64,000 nt of DNA from Halieaceae bacterium UBA4452 (GTDB lineage Bacteria > Pseudomonadota > Gammaproteobacteria > Pseudomonadales > Halieaceae), in NCBI GenBank assembly GCA_002389505.1, contig DGPA01000021.1:222280-286279 (forward strand), given 5' to 3'. Of the stretch, positions 26,754-33,936 are shown one piece after another. Each line of letters begins with the position of its first letter. The first letter of the stretch is position 1. The position numbers were made by a program, and so were the translations under genes. The notes under the pieces are model-generated. The model was not told the origin of the DNA. It saw only the letters and a list, made by a program, of their open reading frames with translations, and did no database searches.

Positions 26754-26966
26754 GACGAGGGTCTAGGGTGGCAGGCGCCACCCTACAGCTCAGTACCGGT
26801 CCCCCATACTGCCTTGTCTGTGAGGGTTAGCTCCACTGTCGTGACGCCGCACAGAAAGCGATGACCAGTAACTGGTGGCAGGGCGCTCGAGTGCATGATG
26901 GACAAGCCATCCCCCTGTAAAAAACAATCAACACTGTTTGTCAAAGTTTGGTCGCTGTGAGATAGT
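26754..26966 (+). promoter_or_regulatory. Intergenic region with operator copy 7 and promoter
   Basis: ACAATC-aacact-GTTTGT (26924-26941) is a near-symmetrical copy of the cluster motif. TTGTCA (26938-26943) and GATAGT (26961-26966) are spaced by exactly 17 bp and give a sigma70-like promoter for the SDR at 27058; the operator covers the -35 box. The rest of the gap between the Rieske ferredoxin stop and the operator shows no gene. Confidence 0.6.
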
Positions 26967-27057
26967 TTTATGAGGGGTAAGCATAGCTTGGCTCACCCCT
27001 TGCTAGATCGATAAGCGCTGAAACAACGAGCTAAATAATCGTTACTGGGAGAATGTC

Positions 27058-27831
27058 ATGGCATTACTTGCTGGCAAAGTCGTGGTCGTTTTAGGTGCAT
27101 CCGATAGCCGCGGCATGGGCGCTGCGACAGCGCGGCGCTGCCTTGAAGAGGGCGCGAAGGTTATTATTGCCGCACGTAGTGCTGAGAAAGTCGCCGCCGT
27201 TGCTGAGACACTCGGCTGCATTGGCGCACGCTGTGATATTACCCAAGACAATGACCTTCAACAGCTGACCCAAATGGCTCTCAGCGAGTATGGCCAGCTC
27301 AACGTGGCGATCAACTTTGCAGGTATTGAGGCGGGCGGTTCCATCGCTGAGCTGGATCGCGAAACCCTACTAAACAGTGCTAACGTGCACTTTGCAGGTA
27401 CGGCGCTGTTCATTCGCTTCATGGCGGCAGCCATGGGTGACACCGGGGGTTCTATTATCACTACCTCATCGCAAACCGCACTGTTAGCTGCACCAAGGCT
27501 CGCGGCTTATGCGGGTGCAAAAGCAGGGGCAGACCACGTTATGCGTATTGCCGCCAACGAGTACGGCAAAGCCAATATCCGTGTCAATGCCATAGCGCCC
27601 GGATTCACTCCCACCGGCATGACTGAAGGTTATCTGCAAGTCCCGACTATTGAACCGGCTTTCCTCAAGGAGCTGGCGTTACCGCGCCTGCCCAGCACTG
27701 AGGACATTGCCAACGCCGCCGTATGGCTGGCCAGTGATCAATGTTTCGTTACCGGCGACGTGCTCGATGTGTCCGGTGGACAAACACTCAATCGTATTCC
27801 TACGGTCGCAGAGATGATGGCGGAACAGTAA
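27058..27831 (+). CDS. Short-chain dehydrogenase/reductase (SDR)
   Basis: A 257-aa SDR with an atypical cofactor motif VLGASDSRGMGAATA (no TGxxxGxG), catalytic SSQTALLAAPRLAAYAGAK, and C-terminal TGDVLDVSGGQ. It shows resemblance to the SDR at 20396 (same SDNMG/SRGMG shift, same DHV-x-R segment after the active site), so the two are probably paralogues. NAD(P)-dependent oxidation or reduction of a ring or side-chain hydroxyl is likely. GGGAG lies before the ATG. It is followed by the medium-chain reductase after 127 bp. Confidence 0.9.
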   Translation: MALLAGKVVVVLGASDSRGMGAATARRCLEEGAKVIIAARSAEKVAAVAETLGCIGARCDITQDNDLQQLTQMALSEYGQLNVAINFAGIEAGGSIAELDRETLLNSANVHFAGTALFIRFMAAAMGDTGGSIITTSSQTALLAAPRLAAYAGAKAGADHVMRIAANEYGKANIRVNAIAPGFTPTGMTEGYLQVPTIEPAFLKELALPRLPSTEDIANAAVWLASDQCFVTGDVLDVSGGQTLNRIPTVAEMMAEQ

Positions 27832-27958
27832 TCACATGATCAACCATGGCCGCAAAGGCAACAACAAATGCCGATAAAGACCCACTGTTTGGCCGCCTTC
27901 GGGTGGCAAGCTCTGTCGGCCAGTACGACACCTATTTTTCATAACCAGGACATCGCTC

Positions 27959-28963
27959 ATGCCAAAAGCCGTTGTTTTACACAAGCATCCCCAAGGCAGT
28001 ATTCAAGAGTCTGACTTTGCGGTGGTTGATATGCCCATGCCGCAGATCAAAGACGGATTTTTTATCACTCACAATCGGGTCATCTCGCTTGACGCGGGCT
28101 TTCGAGCTTGGATGAGTGCCGGCGCCGGAGATAACTACTTGCAGGGCATGCAACTCGGAGAGCCCGTACAAAGTATTGTGCTGGGCGAAGTGATTGAGTC
28201 AGCTAATGAGCTGTACCCAGTAGGTACTATGGTCAATGCACGCACCGCATGGGAAACCTATAGCGTTCTCGATGGTAGCGACCTGTGTGCGCCTTTACAG
28301 CCCGCTGACGATCTGCCGCTAGCTGAATACATGGCTACCTTAGGGCCCACCGGCATGACCGCGTGGATCGGCTTTTTTACCATTGGCCAACCGAAACCCG
28401 ATGACGTCGTGGTGGTCAGTGCCGCGGGTGGCGCGGTGGGTACCGTCGTCGGTCAGCTGGCAAAACACCTCGGCTGTCGCACCGTAGGATTAACGAGCAG
28501 CGCCGACAAAGCCCAGTGGCTGACCGACAGCGTAGGCTTTGACGTAGCGATTTCCCGAGAAGCCGACCCTGATCTAACCCTTGCCCTACGGCGAGAGGTG
28601 CCTGAGGGTATCGATATCTTTTTCGATAATGTCGGTGGTGCGGTCCTCAATGAAGCCATGGGCCATTTGGCTGAAAACGCGCGACTGGTCCTGTGCGGCG
28701 CCATCTCACAATATGAAGCTCACCCCGAAGCAGTCACAAACTGCTGGGAGCTGGTGACCAAGCGTGCACGAATGGAGGGCTTTATGTTCTCAGACTATGC
28801 GCATCAGTTTCCCGAAATTCTTGCTGAACTTGAGCAGCGGTTGCGTAACGAAACGCTCAGAGGCTTTGATCAGCAATATCTAGGTATTGAACAAACCGCT
28901 CAAGCCTTCTGCGATATGATGCATGGCCGTTCCCGCGGTAAGTGTTTAGTCGTGTTGGAGTAA
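27959..28963 (+). CDS. NADP-dependent medium-chain oxidoreductase (CurA/PTGR-like)
   Basis: A 334-aa MDR protein, paralogue of the one at 25246. Matching segments are SLDAGFRAWMSA, the nucleotide region VSAAGGAVGTVVGQLAKHLG and FFDNVGGAVLNEAM. No zinc-ligand set is visible, as expected for the enone/enal reductase group. Its stop is 3 bp before the P450 start, so the two are translated together, suggesting that it acts next to the P450 reaction or on a shared intermediate. AGGA precedes the ATG. Confidence 0.93.
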   Translation: MPKAVVLHKHPQGSIQESDFAVVDMPMPQIKDGFFITHNRVISLDAGFRAWMSAGAGDNYLQGMQLGEPVQSIVLGEVIESANELYPVGTMVNARTAWETYSVLDGSDLCAPLQPADDLPLAEYMATLGPTGMTAWIGFFTIGQPKPDDVVVVSAAGGAVGTVVGQLAKHLGCRTVGLTSSADKAQWLTDSVGFDVAISREADPDLTLALRREVPEGIDIFFDNVGGAVLNEAMGHLAENARLVLCGAISQYEAHPEAVTNCWELVTKRARMEGFMFSDYAHQFPEILAELEQRLRNETLRGFDQQYLGIEQTAQAFCDMMHGRSRGKCLVVLE

Positions 28964-28966
28964 GCC

Positions 28967-30178
28967 ATGCCCACTGTGCCCCGTGATGTTCCCCAGGAGC
29001 TTTTAATCGATTTTGATATCGTAGCGGATCCAGCGCTACACGACGATCCGCAAGCACGGCTCATCGATGTTTTTGAAAACGATGGCAGGGCCATCAGTTA
29101 CAGTCCCCATAATGGTGGTCATTGGATCATCACGACACATGGACTTGCGCACGAAATCCTTTGCGACGCCCAGCGCTTTGGCTCTTTCCCCATTGGCGTG
29201 CCCGCCAATTACACTCAACGACCGCGGCTCATACCCCTTGAAAGCGATGTCAGTGATCACCGTCGCTATCGCCGATTGCTGCTCCCCATTTTTGCGCCGG
29301 ATACGGTAAAGCGTATGGAGAGCGCCGTTCGCGAGCGCACCATTAATGTACTCACCAGCACGCTGATCAACGGTGAAATTGACTTTCTAGCCGCCATTGC
29401 CAAACCTATCCCCACACAGTTGTTTGCCAATCAAATGGGCCTTCGGGAGGAGGACTTAGGGCAATTTTATACCTGGGAGAGAGGCTTTTACCGAGCTCCC
29501 AGCGAAGCCGAACGCATGGCCTGCGGCCAAAACATAGCGACCTATCTGCACAACACGGTTCAAGCCCATAAATTGAACCCTAAAGACGATATTGTCAGCA
29601 TGCTCCTCGACGCGGAAGTGGAGGGCGAACGCCTGAATGACGACGAGGTGGACGCCGTCTGCTACCTGCTTTTTTTGGCGGGAATTGACACGGTAGCCGC
29701 AATGCTTAGCTTCATTACGCTGTATCTCGCTAAAAACCCAGTGCTTTGGGCGCAGATTCGTGCTGACCGGGCCTTTTTAGAGCAGTCGGTGGACGAATTT
29801 CTGCGCATGCATGCCTTCATTAATTTGAACCGGATTGTCAGCGAAGACTGCGAATTTCACGGCGTTCACTTCAAAGCAGGGGACAACGTCATTATTCCCA
29901 GTTTTGTCACCAATCGCGATAGCGCTGTGTTTTCCGAACCAGCTCATTTCAATGCGGAACGTTCCTCTACCGAAAGAAATCGGCATCATGCCTTTGGCGC
30001 AGGTGCGCATAAATGCTTGGGGTTACATCTTGCCAAGCTAGAGGTTCGCGTGGTGTTGGAAGAGCTGTGTGAGCGGGTAGAAACGATTGAGCTAGTTGAC
30101 CCGGGCCGAGTGACGGCCCATGGGGGAACCACCATGGGGTTAGATACCCTACCAATTAATATCACCCTCGTTCAATGA
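28967..30178 (+). CDS. Cytochrome P450
   Basis: A 403-aa soluble bacterial P450. Visible are the I-helix AGIDT (A/G-G-x-D/E-T), the K-helix E-x-x-R in DEFLRMH, and the haem-binding loop FGAGAHKCLG with the thiolate ligand C350. It inserts one oxygen atom into an unactivated C-H bond of a small hydrophobic molecule. Electrons likely come from the adrenodoxin-type ferredoxin and reductase of the same cluster (7.4-9.1 kb), a class I system. It lies between the reductase gene (3 bp upstream) and a VOC protein gene (18 bp downstream). Confidence 0.95.
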   Translation: MPTVPRDVPQELLIDFDIVADPALHDDPQARLIDVFENDGRAISYSPHNGGHWIITTHGLAHEILCDAQRFGSFPIGVPANYTQRPRLIPLESDVSDHRRYRRLLLPIFAPDTVKRMESAVRERTINVLTSTLINGEIDFLAAIAKPIPTQLFANQMGLREEDLGQFYTWERGFYRAPSEAERMACGQNIATYLHNTVQAHKLNPKDDIVSMLLDAEVEGERLNDDEVDAVCYLLFLAGIDTVAAMLSFITLYLAKNPVLWAQIRADRAFLEQSVDEFLRMHAFINLNRIVSEDCEFHGVHFKAGDNVIIPSFVTNRDSAVFSEPAHFNAERSSTERNRHHAFGAGAHKCLGLHLAKLEVRVVLEELCERVETIELVDPGRVTAHGGTTMGLDTLPINITLVQ

Positions 30179-30196
30179 TCGGAGCAGAGTCACTTT

Positions 30197-30661
30197 ATGA
30201 TTAACCTGTCACGCACGTTCCATACCGGCATTGTCGTCAGCGATATTCACGCGGCGCAAGGCGCACTAGCGAGTAGTATCGATGTGGCGTGGTCACCGAT
30301 TCGCACCTTCGAGCCGCTACCTTTTTGGACCCCAGCGCTGGGCACACATGACGTTGTCGTCAGCGCCTGCTATAGCCGACAAGGCCCCGTGCATCTTGAA
30401 CTGTGTCAGGGAACCGGTCGTTTTTACGACCCCGAGGCACAGCCCGACGCTCGACACATTGGGGTATGGGTGGATGATCTACCAGCAGAAGCCGAACAGC
30501 TACTGCGCCAAGACTGGCAGGTGCTGGCGGCGGGCGCAGCCCCGGAGGAAGGATATGGTGCTATTTGCTATATGCAGCCCGGGATGGGTGGCTTAGTGAT
30601 TGAACTGGTATCGACCGACTTAAAACCGTTCATTGAGGACTGGTTAGCGGCTGATGCTTAA
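30197..30661 (+). CDS. VOC superfamily (glyoxalase/dioxygenase fold) protein
   Basis: A 154-aa single VOC-fold protein of the glyoxalase_4 type. It starts with FHTGIVVSDIHAAQGALAS, has HLELCQGTGRFYDP mid-way, HIGVWVDDLPAEAEQLL, and ends with GLVIELVS. Metal ligands likely are the His near residue 9 and the Glu of the final strand, but the extradiol or lyase activity cannot be named. It is the last gene of the rightward SDR-reductase-P450-VOC group; the AT-rich island begins about 100 bp later. Confidence 0.85.
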   Translation: MINLSRTFHTGIVVSDIHAAQGALASSIDVAWSPIRTFEPLPFWTPALGTHDVVVSACYSRQGPVHLELCQGTGRFYDPEAQPDARHIGVWVDDLPAEAEQLLRQDWQVLAAGAAPEEGYGAICYMQPGMGGLVIELVSTDLKPFIEDWLAADA

Positions 30662-30773
30662 TCGGCTTACGGGCTCCTCTGCTGAGTGACGCCCGAGATA
30701 AGCGCCATGGTCGACGGACGCCATCGGCACCCTACTCCACAGTCACTGACTTGAATGGGTTGTACCTGTTTCC

Positions 30774-30944
30774 TTATTTTGTATTTTTAGAAACTTCTAA
30801 CCAAGTTGCAATCCATAGAACTGAATAAAGAGGAAGGATATGTTCTACTCCAACCCACTCATAAAATATCTTTATTGCTATTGTCCCTATAATGAGAACT
30901 CCTTGAATTAGTACAAGTGTTTTTAGTGATAAATTAAATTTCAT
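30774..30944 (-). CDS. Small putative membrane protein
   Basis: I do not recognise this gene. From the ATG at 30944 (GGGGA 6 bp upstream) it encodes 56 aa with two hydrophobic segments, about residues 8-25 and 33-50, separated by YEWVGVEH. The frame stays open upstream to 31061, but the extra 39 residues overlap the broken recombinase-like gene and look non-native. It is AT-rich like its surroundings and could be a spurious frame. Confidence 0.4.
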   Translation of the reverse strand: MKFNLSLKTLVLIQGVLIIGTIAIKIFYEWVGVEHILPLYSVLWIATWLEVSKNTK

Positions 30945-31012
30945 CTTTAGTCCCCAAAAAGTGGTACAACCAAGTTTACTCCACCGTGAGTGAGTGATTT
31001 CATTTGCAGATT

Positions 31013-31510
31013 TTAGCTTAGCCTCTGATTTAACTGCGAATTTTCCGCTTTTTTTTTGCATTTGTAGACCCCAGACCGAGCTGTAACCTCACGCACCATT
31101 TCTGTCTTCAGAGGTTTCTTGCCACTTTTTACATCATAGCCAAGACGCTTGTTCGTATCGTCCTTGTAGACAATCTTATCGTCCACAAGCGCAATATTGA
31201 ACATCAACTTGAAACTATGCCCTTGTTGCTTGCTCAACCCAATCAACCCAAATCATACTCTCATTTAAAATATCAAGTTCCATCTCAACTGAACTGTATT
31301 CTTTATTTTGAGTCACGAGTTCTTCTTCAAATCGTGCAATGATTTTCTTTGCAATAGACTCGCTCTTCTTACCAAGAGTTTTCTCCATTTCCATATCTAC
31401 AATTTGATTCTCAAGATTGTCTATAGTTGATTGTATTCTTTGGCACTTCTCTTCTAATCTTCCTCTTTTTACATCAATGTTTCTTCTTTGTTCATTTCGT
31501 TTTTATAGAT
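31013..31510 (-). pseudogene. Broken gene resembling the C-terminal part of a serine recombinase
   Basis: On the minus strand an open frame from about 31,505 to 31,230 gives a charged coiled-coil stretch (GRLEEKCQRIQSTIDNLENQ, later KKIIARFEEELVTQNKEY) and ends at a stop just after MIWVDWVEQ. The next frame continues at once with HSFKLMFNIALVDDKIVYKD and KRLGYDVKSGKKPL to 31,013. Coiled-coil followed by such a strand-rich tail is the layout at the end of many recombinase-family proteins. A one-base shift near 31,237 and the missing N-terminal catalytic domain mark it as decayed. A run of nine A lies at 31,051-31,059. Identity is by pattern memory only. Confidence 0.45.
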
Positions 31511-31622
31511 GAGAATTCTTGCAACTGTCGTTGCTTGTGGTTAAGATTCTTGTAATTAATAAACTTTAAATTGATCTAAGGATCTTTAGGTATATTGAAT
31601 AAATATTTAGGGGAGAGTGGAA

Positions 31623-32066
31623 ATGGAAGAATCATCGGATAACCAAAATCAGCCGAATGAATCTAGCGACAATCAAGATCAGAAATCCGTATCCAGTAAT
31701 CTTGTTGAAGCTTCGTTTAAATTGATAGGTGACCTAAGGAAAGCTAAGTCGGAAGGATTTAACCTTTGGGCATTCCTTTTCCCTATCGGATATTTGTATT
31801 CACATTTATCTGTAGAAAACACAAAAAAAATAGCTTTAGCGGTATTAATTCCGACATTGGTGCTTAGCATCGCATTTTATTTTTTGCCTTATAGTCTCTT
31901 TGTTATAGGTGATATCCTACTGTTTATTTGGTTCGTTTATGTTTCCTATCTTGTAGGGACGAGATCGTCCGTGCTTGTATCTGAAGGGTCAGAAGCGGAT
32001 ATTGGCAAAGGGGTTCTGGCTCAAGTCCTTTATGGCTTTGTATATTCGGTTATTTACTATTTGTAG
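31623..32066 (+). CDS. Hypothetical membrane protein
   Basis: A 147-aa protein I cannot name. The N-terminal 28 residues are hydrophilic and rich in Ser, Asn, Asp and Gln with an imperfect repeat (ESSDNQNQPN, ESSDNQDQKS). Then a cytoplasmic-like KLIGDLRKAKSEGFN is followed by about three membrane segments (roughly 48-62, 69-88, 91-111), and a final hydrophobic LAQVLYGFVYSVIYYL. The NLWAFLFPIGYLY segment recalls DUF2628-type small membrane proteins. Start at ATG 31623 with GGGGAG 7 bp upstream. It is the only intact-looking longer gene in the AT-rich island. Confidence 0.65.
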   Translation: MEESSDNQNQPNESSDNQDQKSVSSNLVEASFKLIGDLRKAKSEGFNLWAFLFPIGYLYSHLSVENTKKIALAVLIPTLVLSIAFYFLPYSLFVIGDILLFIWFVYVSYLVGTRSSVLVSEGSEADIGKGVLAQVLYGFVYSVIYYL

Positions 32067-32072
32067 ATATAG

Positions 32073-32104
32073 AGAGTAATAGATTCTTGCGAATCTAATT
32101 CTCT
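32073..32104. terminator. Hairpin between the island and glmS
   Basis: TAGATTC-ttgc-GAATCTA is a perfect 7-bp stem, extended imperfectly by AGAG/CTCT on the outside. It lies 6 bp after the stop of the small membrane-protein gene and just downstream of the glmS stop, so it can end both convergent transcripts. There is no long T-run. It also lies at the distance from glmS where Tn7 normally inserts. Confidence 0.6.
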
Positions 32105-32112
32105 GTTCAAAC

Positions 32113-33933
32113 TTACTCTACAGTGACAGATTTCGCCAAATTTCGCGGCTTATCGACATCGGTGCCCTTAGCAAGCGCCACATAATACGACAGCAGCTGC
32201 AAAGCCACCGTGTAGATGACCGGCCCGGCCATGTCACTACAGTGGGGCATAGGTAATACATGAACGCCCTCGCCAGCCGTGAAGCCCGCCGCCTCATCGG
32301 CAAAGACAAACAGCTCGCCCCCGCGAGCACGGACTTCCTCAAGATTGGACCGCAGTTTTTCAAGCAGTTCGTCGTTAGGCGCCACGGCCACCACCGGCAT
32401 GTCGTCGTCCACCAACGCCAACGGCCCATGCTTCAACTCACCCGCAGGATAGGCCTCGGCATGAATATAGGAGATTTCCTTGAGCTTCAGTGCGCCTTCC
32501 ATGGCGATGGGGTGATAAATACCGCGTCCCAAGAACAGCGCATGATGTTTTAAAGTAAAGTGTGCGGCCATCGCCTTAATGGTGGGTTCTAGTGCCAAGA
32601 CTTGAGCCACCGCGTCCGGCATACCACGCAGTGTCGCGCAGAATCGCTCGTTATTCAGTGTCGATAACGCGCCATTCCTGCCGAGATTGGCGGCTAACAA
32701 CTGCAGCGCTACCAGCTGCGTAGTGAAGGCCTTTGTCGAGGCAACGCCAATCTCAGCCCCGGCGCGCGTCAAAAAGACTAAGTCGCTGGCGCGCACAATG
32801 GCGCTGTGATCGACGTTGCAAATAGCCAGTCGGCCAACAATGTGGTCATTATCCGCTATCTTCAGCGCCGCCAATGTATCCGCGGTTTCCCCCGACTGGG
32901 AGATAGTAACGATTAGGGTGCCGGGCAGGGTGACTGACTGTCGATAGCGGTACTCCGATGCCACCTCTACCTGACAGGGAATGCCCACGTATTGCTCAAT
33001 CCAATGCCTAGCCACAAGGCCTGCATGATAACTGGTGCCACAAGCCAATATCTGCACGGCACTAACCTGACCGAAGATAGCCGCCGCCCGGGGACCAAAG
33101 ACGGTGCAATCTAGCGGGTCAAGGGCCAACGTGTCGGCCAGCCGTGCGGGTTGCTCGTGGATTTCTTTGAGCATGTAATGGTCATAATCACCCAGCACTT
33201 GGCTTTCGTGCTCAGCCTCTAGTCGGGTTTTTGGTCGTTCCACAGGCTCACCGTTGGCGGCGAATAGTTGGTAACCCGCCACTTCTAAAACAGCAACGTC
33301 TCCCTCTTCAAGGTAAACAAAGGTATCGGTCACTGAGCGCAGTGCCAGCGTGTCAGAGCCGGCGAACGTTTCACCAATCCCCACACCAAGCACCAAAGGG
33401 CTGCCTTGCCTAGCGACCACTACTTGCTCGGGATTTTCAGTGTCAATCACCGCCAGTGCATAAGCACCATTGAGCTGCGGAATGACCTGCTGCACCGCCG
33501 CTAGCAAGGTAGCACCGCCATTAACCGCCTTGGCAAGAAGATGCACGATGACCTCGGTATCGGTTTCAGACAAGAAAGCCGTGTCATCCGCTTCCAATTG
33601 CTGGCGCAGCGCCTGATGGTTTTCAATAATGCCATTATGAACAAGGGCAAGACGATTGCCTGCCACATGGGGATGGGCATTAAGGGCATTGGGCTGTCCA
33701 TGGGTGGCCCAGCGCGTGTGGGCAATACCAATACCGCCCTGCATGGGCTCAAGGGCCAATGCCTGTTCCAGAATAGCGACTTTGCCGCTGTACTTATGCA
33801 GCTGCAAGCCTCCATCATGATCAATCATGGCGATACCCGCAGAATCGTAACCGCGGTACTCCAGTCGGCGTAAGCCTTCTAGCAGAATGTCAGCGACTTC
33901 TCGCTTCGCCATCGCTGCGACTATGCCACACAT
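32113..33933 (-). CDS. glmS: Glutamine-fructose-6-phosphate aminotransferase (isomerising)
   Basis: GlmS, 606 aa, makes glucosamine-6-phosphate from fructose-6-phosphate and glutamine, the first step to UDP-GlcNAc for peptidoglycan and LPS. The N-terminal nucleophile is C2 (MCGIVAA), followed by RRLEYRGYDSAGI. The two SIS sugar-isomerase domains follow (CGTSYHAGLV and SQSGETADTLAAL; later KGRGI-like LGRGIYHPIAMEGALKLKE). The C-terminus DKPRNLAKSVTVE is the classic ending; the DNA coding for it is the recognition region of Tn7 TnsD. It starts 3 bp after glmU ends, so glmU-glmS are an operon. Confidence 0.98.
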   Translation of the reverse strand: MCGIVAAMAKREVADILLEGLRRLEYRGYDSAGIAMIDHDGGLQLHKYSGKVAILEQALALEPMQGGIGIAHTRWATHGQPNALNAHPHVAGNRLALVHNGIIENHQALRQQLEADDTAFLSETDTEVIVHLLAKAVNGGATLLAAVQQVIPQLNGAYALAVIDTENPEQVVVARQGSPLVLGVGIGETFAGSDTLALRSVTDTFVYLEEGDVAVLEVAGYQLFAANGEPVERPKTRLEAEHESQVLGDYDHYMLKEIHEQPARLADTLALDPLDCTVFGPRAAAIFGQVSAVQILACGTSYHAGLVARHWIEQYVGIPCQVEVASEYRYRQSVTLPGTLIVTISQSGETADTLAALKIADNDHIVGRLAICNVDHSAIVRASDLVFLTRAGAEIGVASTKAFTTQLVALQLLAANLGRNGALSTLNNERFCATLRGMPDAVAQVLALEPTIKAMAAHFTLKHHALFLGRGIYHPIAMEGALKLKEISYIHAEAYPAGELKHGPLALVDDDMPVVAVAPNDELLEKLRSNLEEVRARGGELFVFADEAAGFTAGEGVHVLPMPHCSDMAGPVIYTVALQLLSYYVALAKGTDVDKPRNLAKSVTVE

Positions 33934-33936
33934 GCG

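Larger units (their letters stand above)
30662..32112. mobile_element. AT-rich island between the catabolic cluster and glmS (probable relic of inserted DNA)
   Basis: About 1.4 kb from roughly 30,760 to 32,112 is clearly richer in A and T than both flanks and codes in an AT-rich style (many AAA, ATT, TTT codons). It holds two small putative membrane-protein genes and a broken recombinase-like gene. It lies directly downstream of the glmS stop, the position Tn7-like elements target. No intact transposase and no clear terminal repeats were found, so limits are approximate. Confidence 0.5.

Noticed and set aside
32113..33933. Long open frames opposite or inside glmS and other housekeeping genes
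   Set aside because: They are antisense or shifted frames of well recognised genes, lack ribosome sites and give low-complexity protein.
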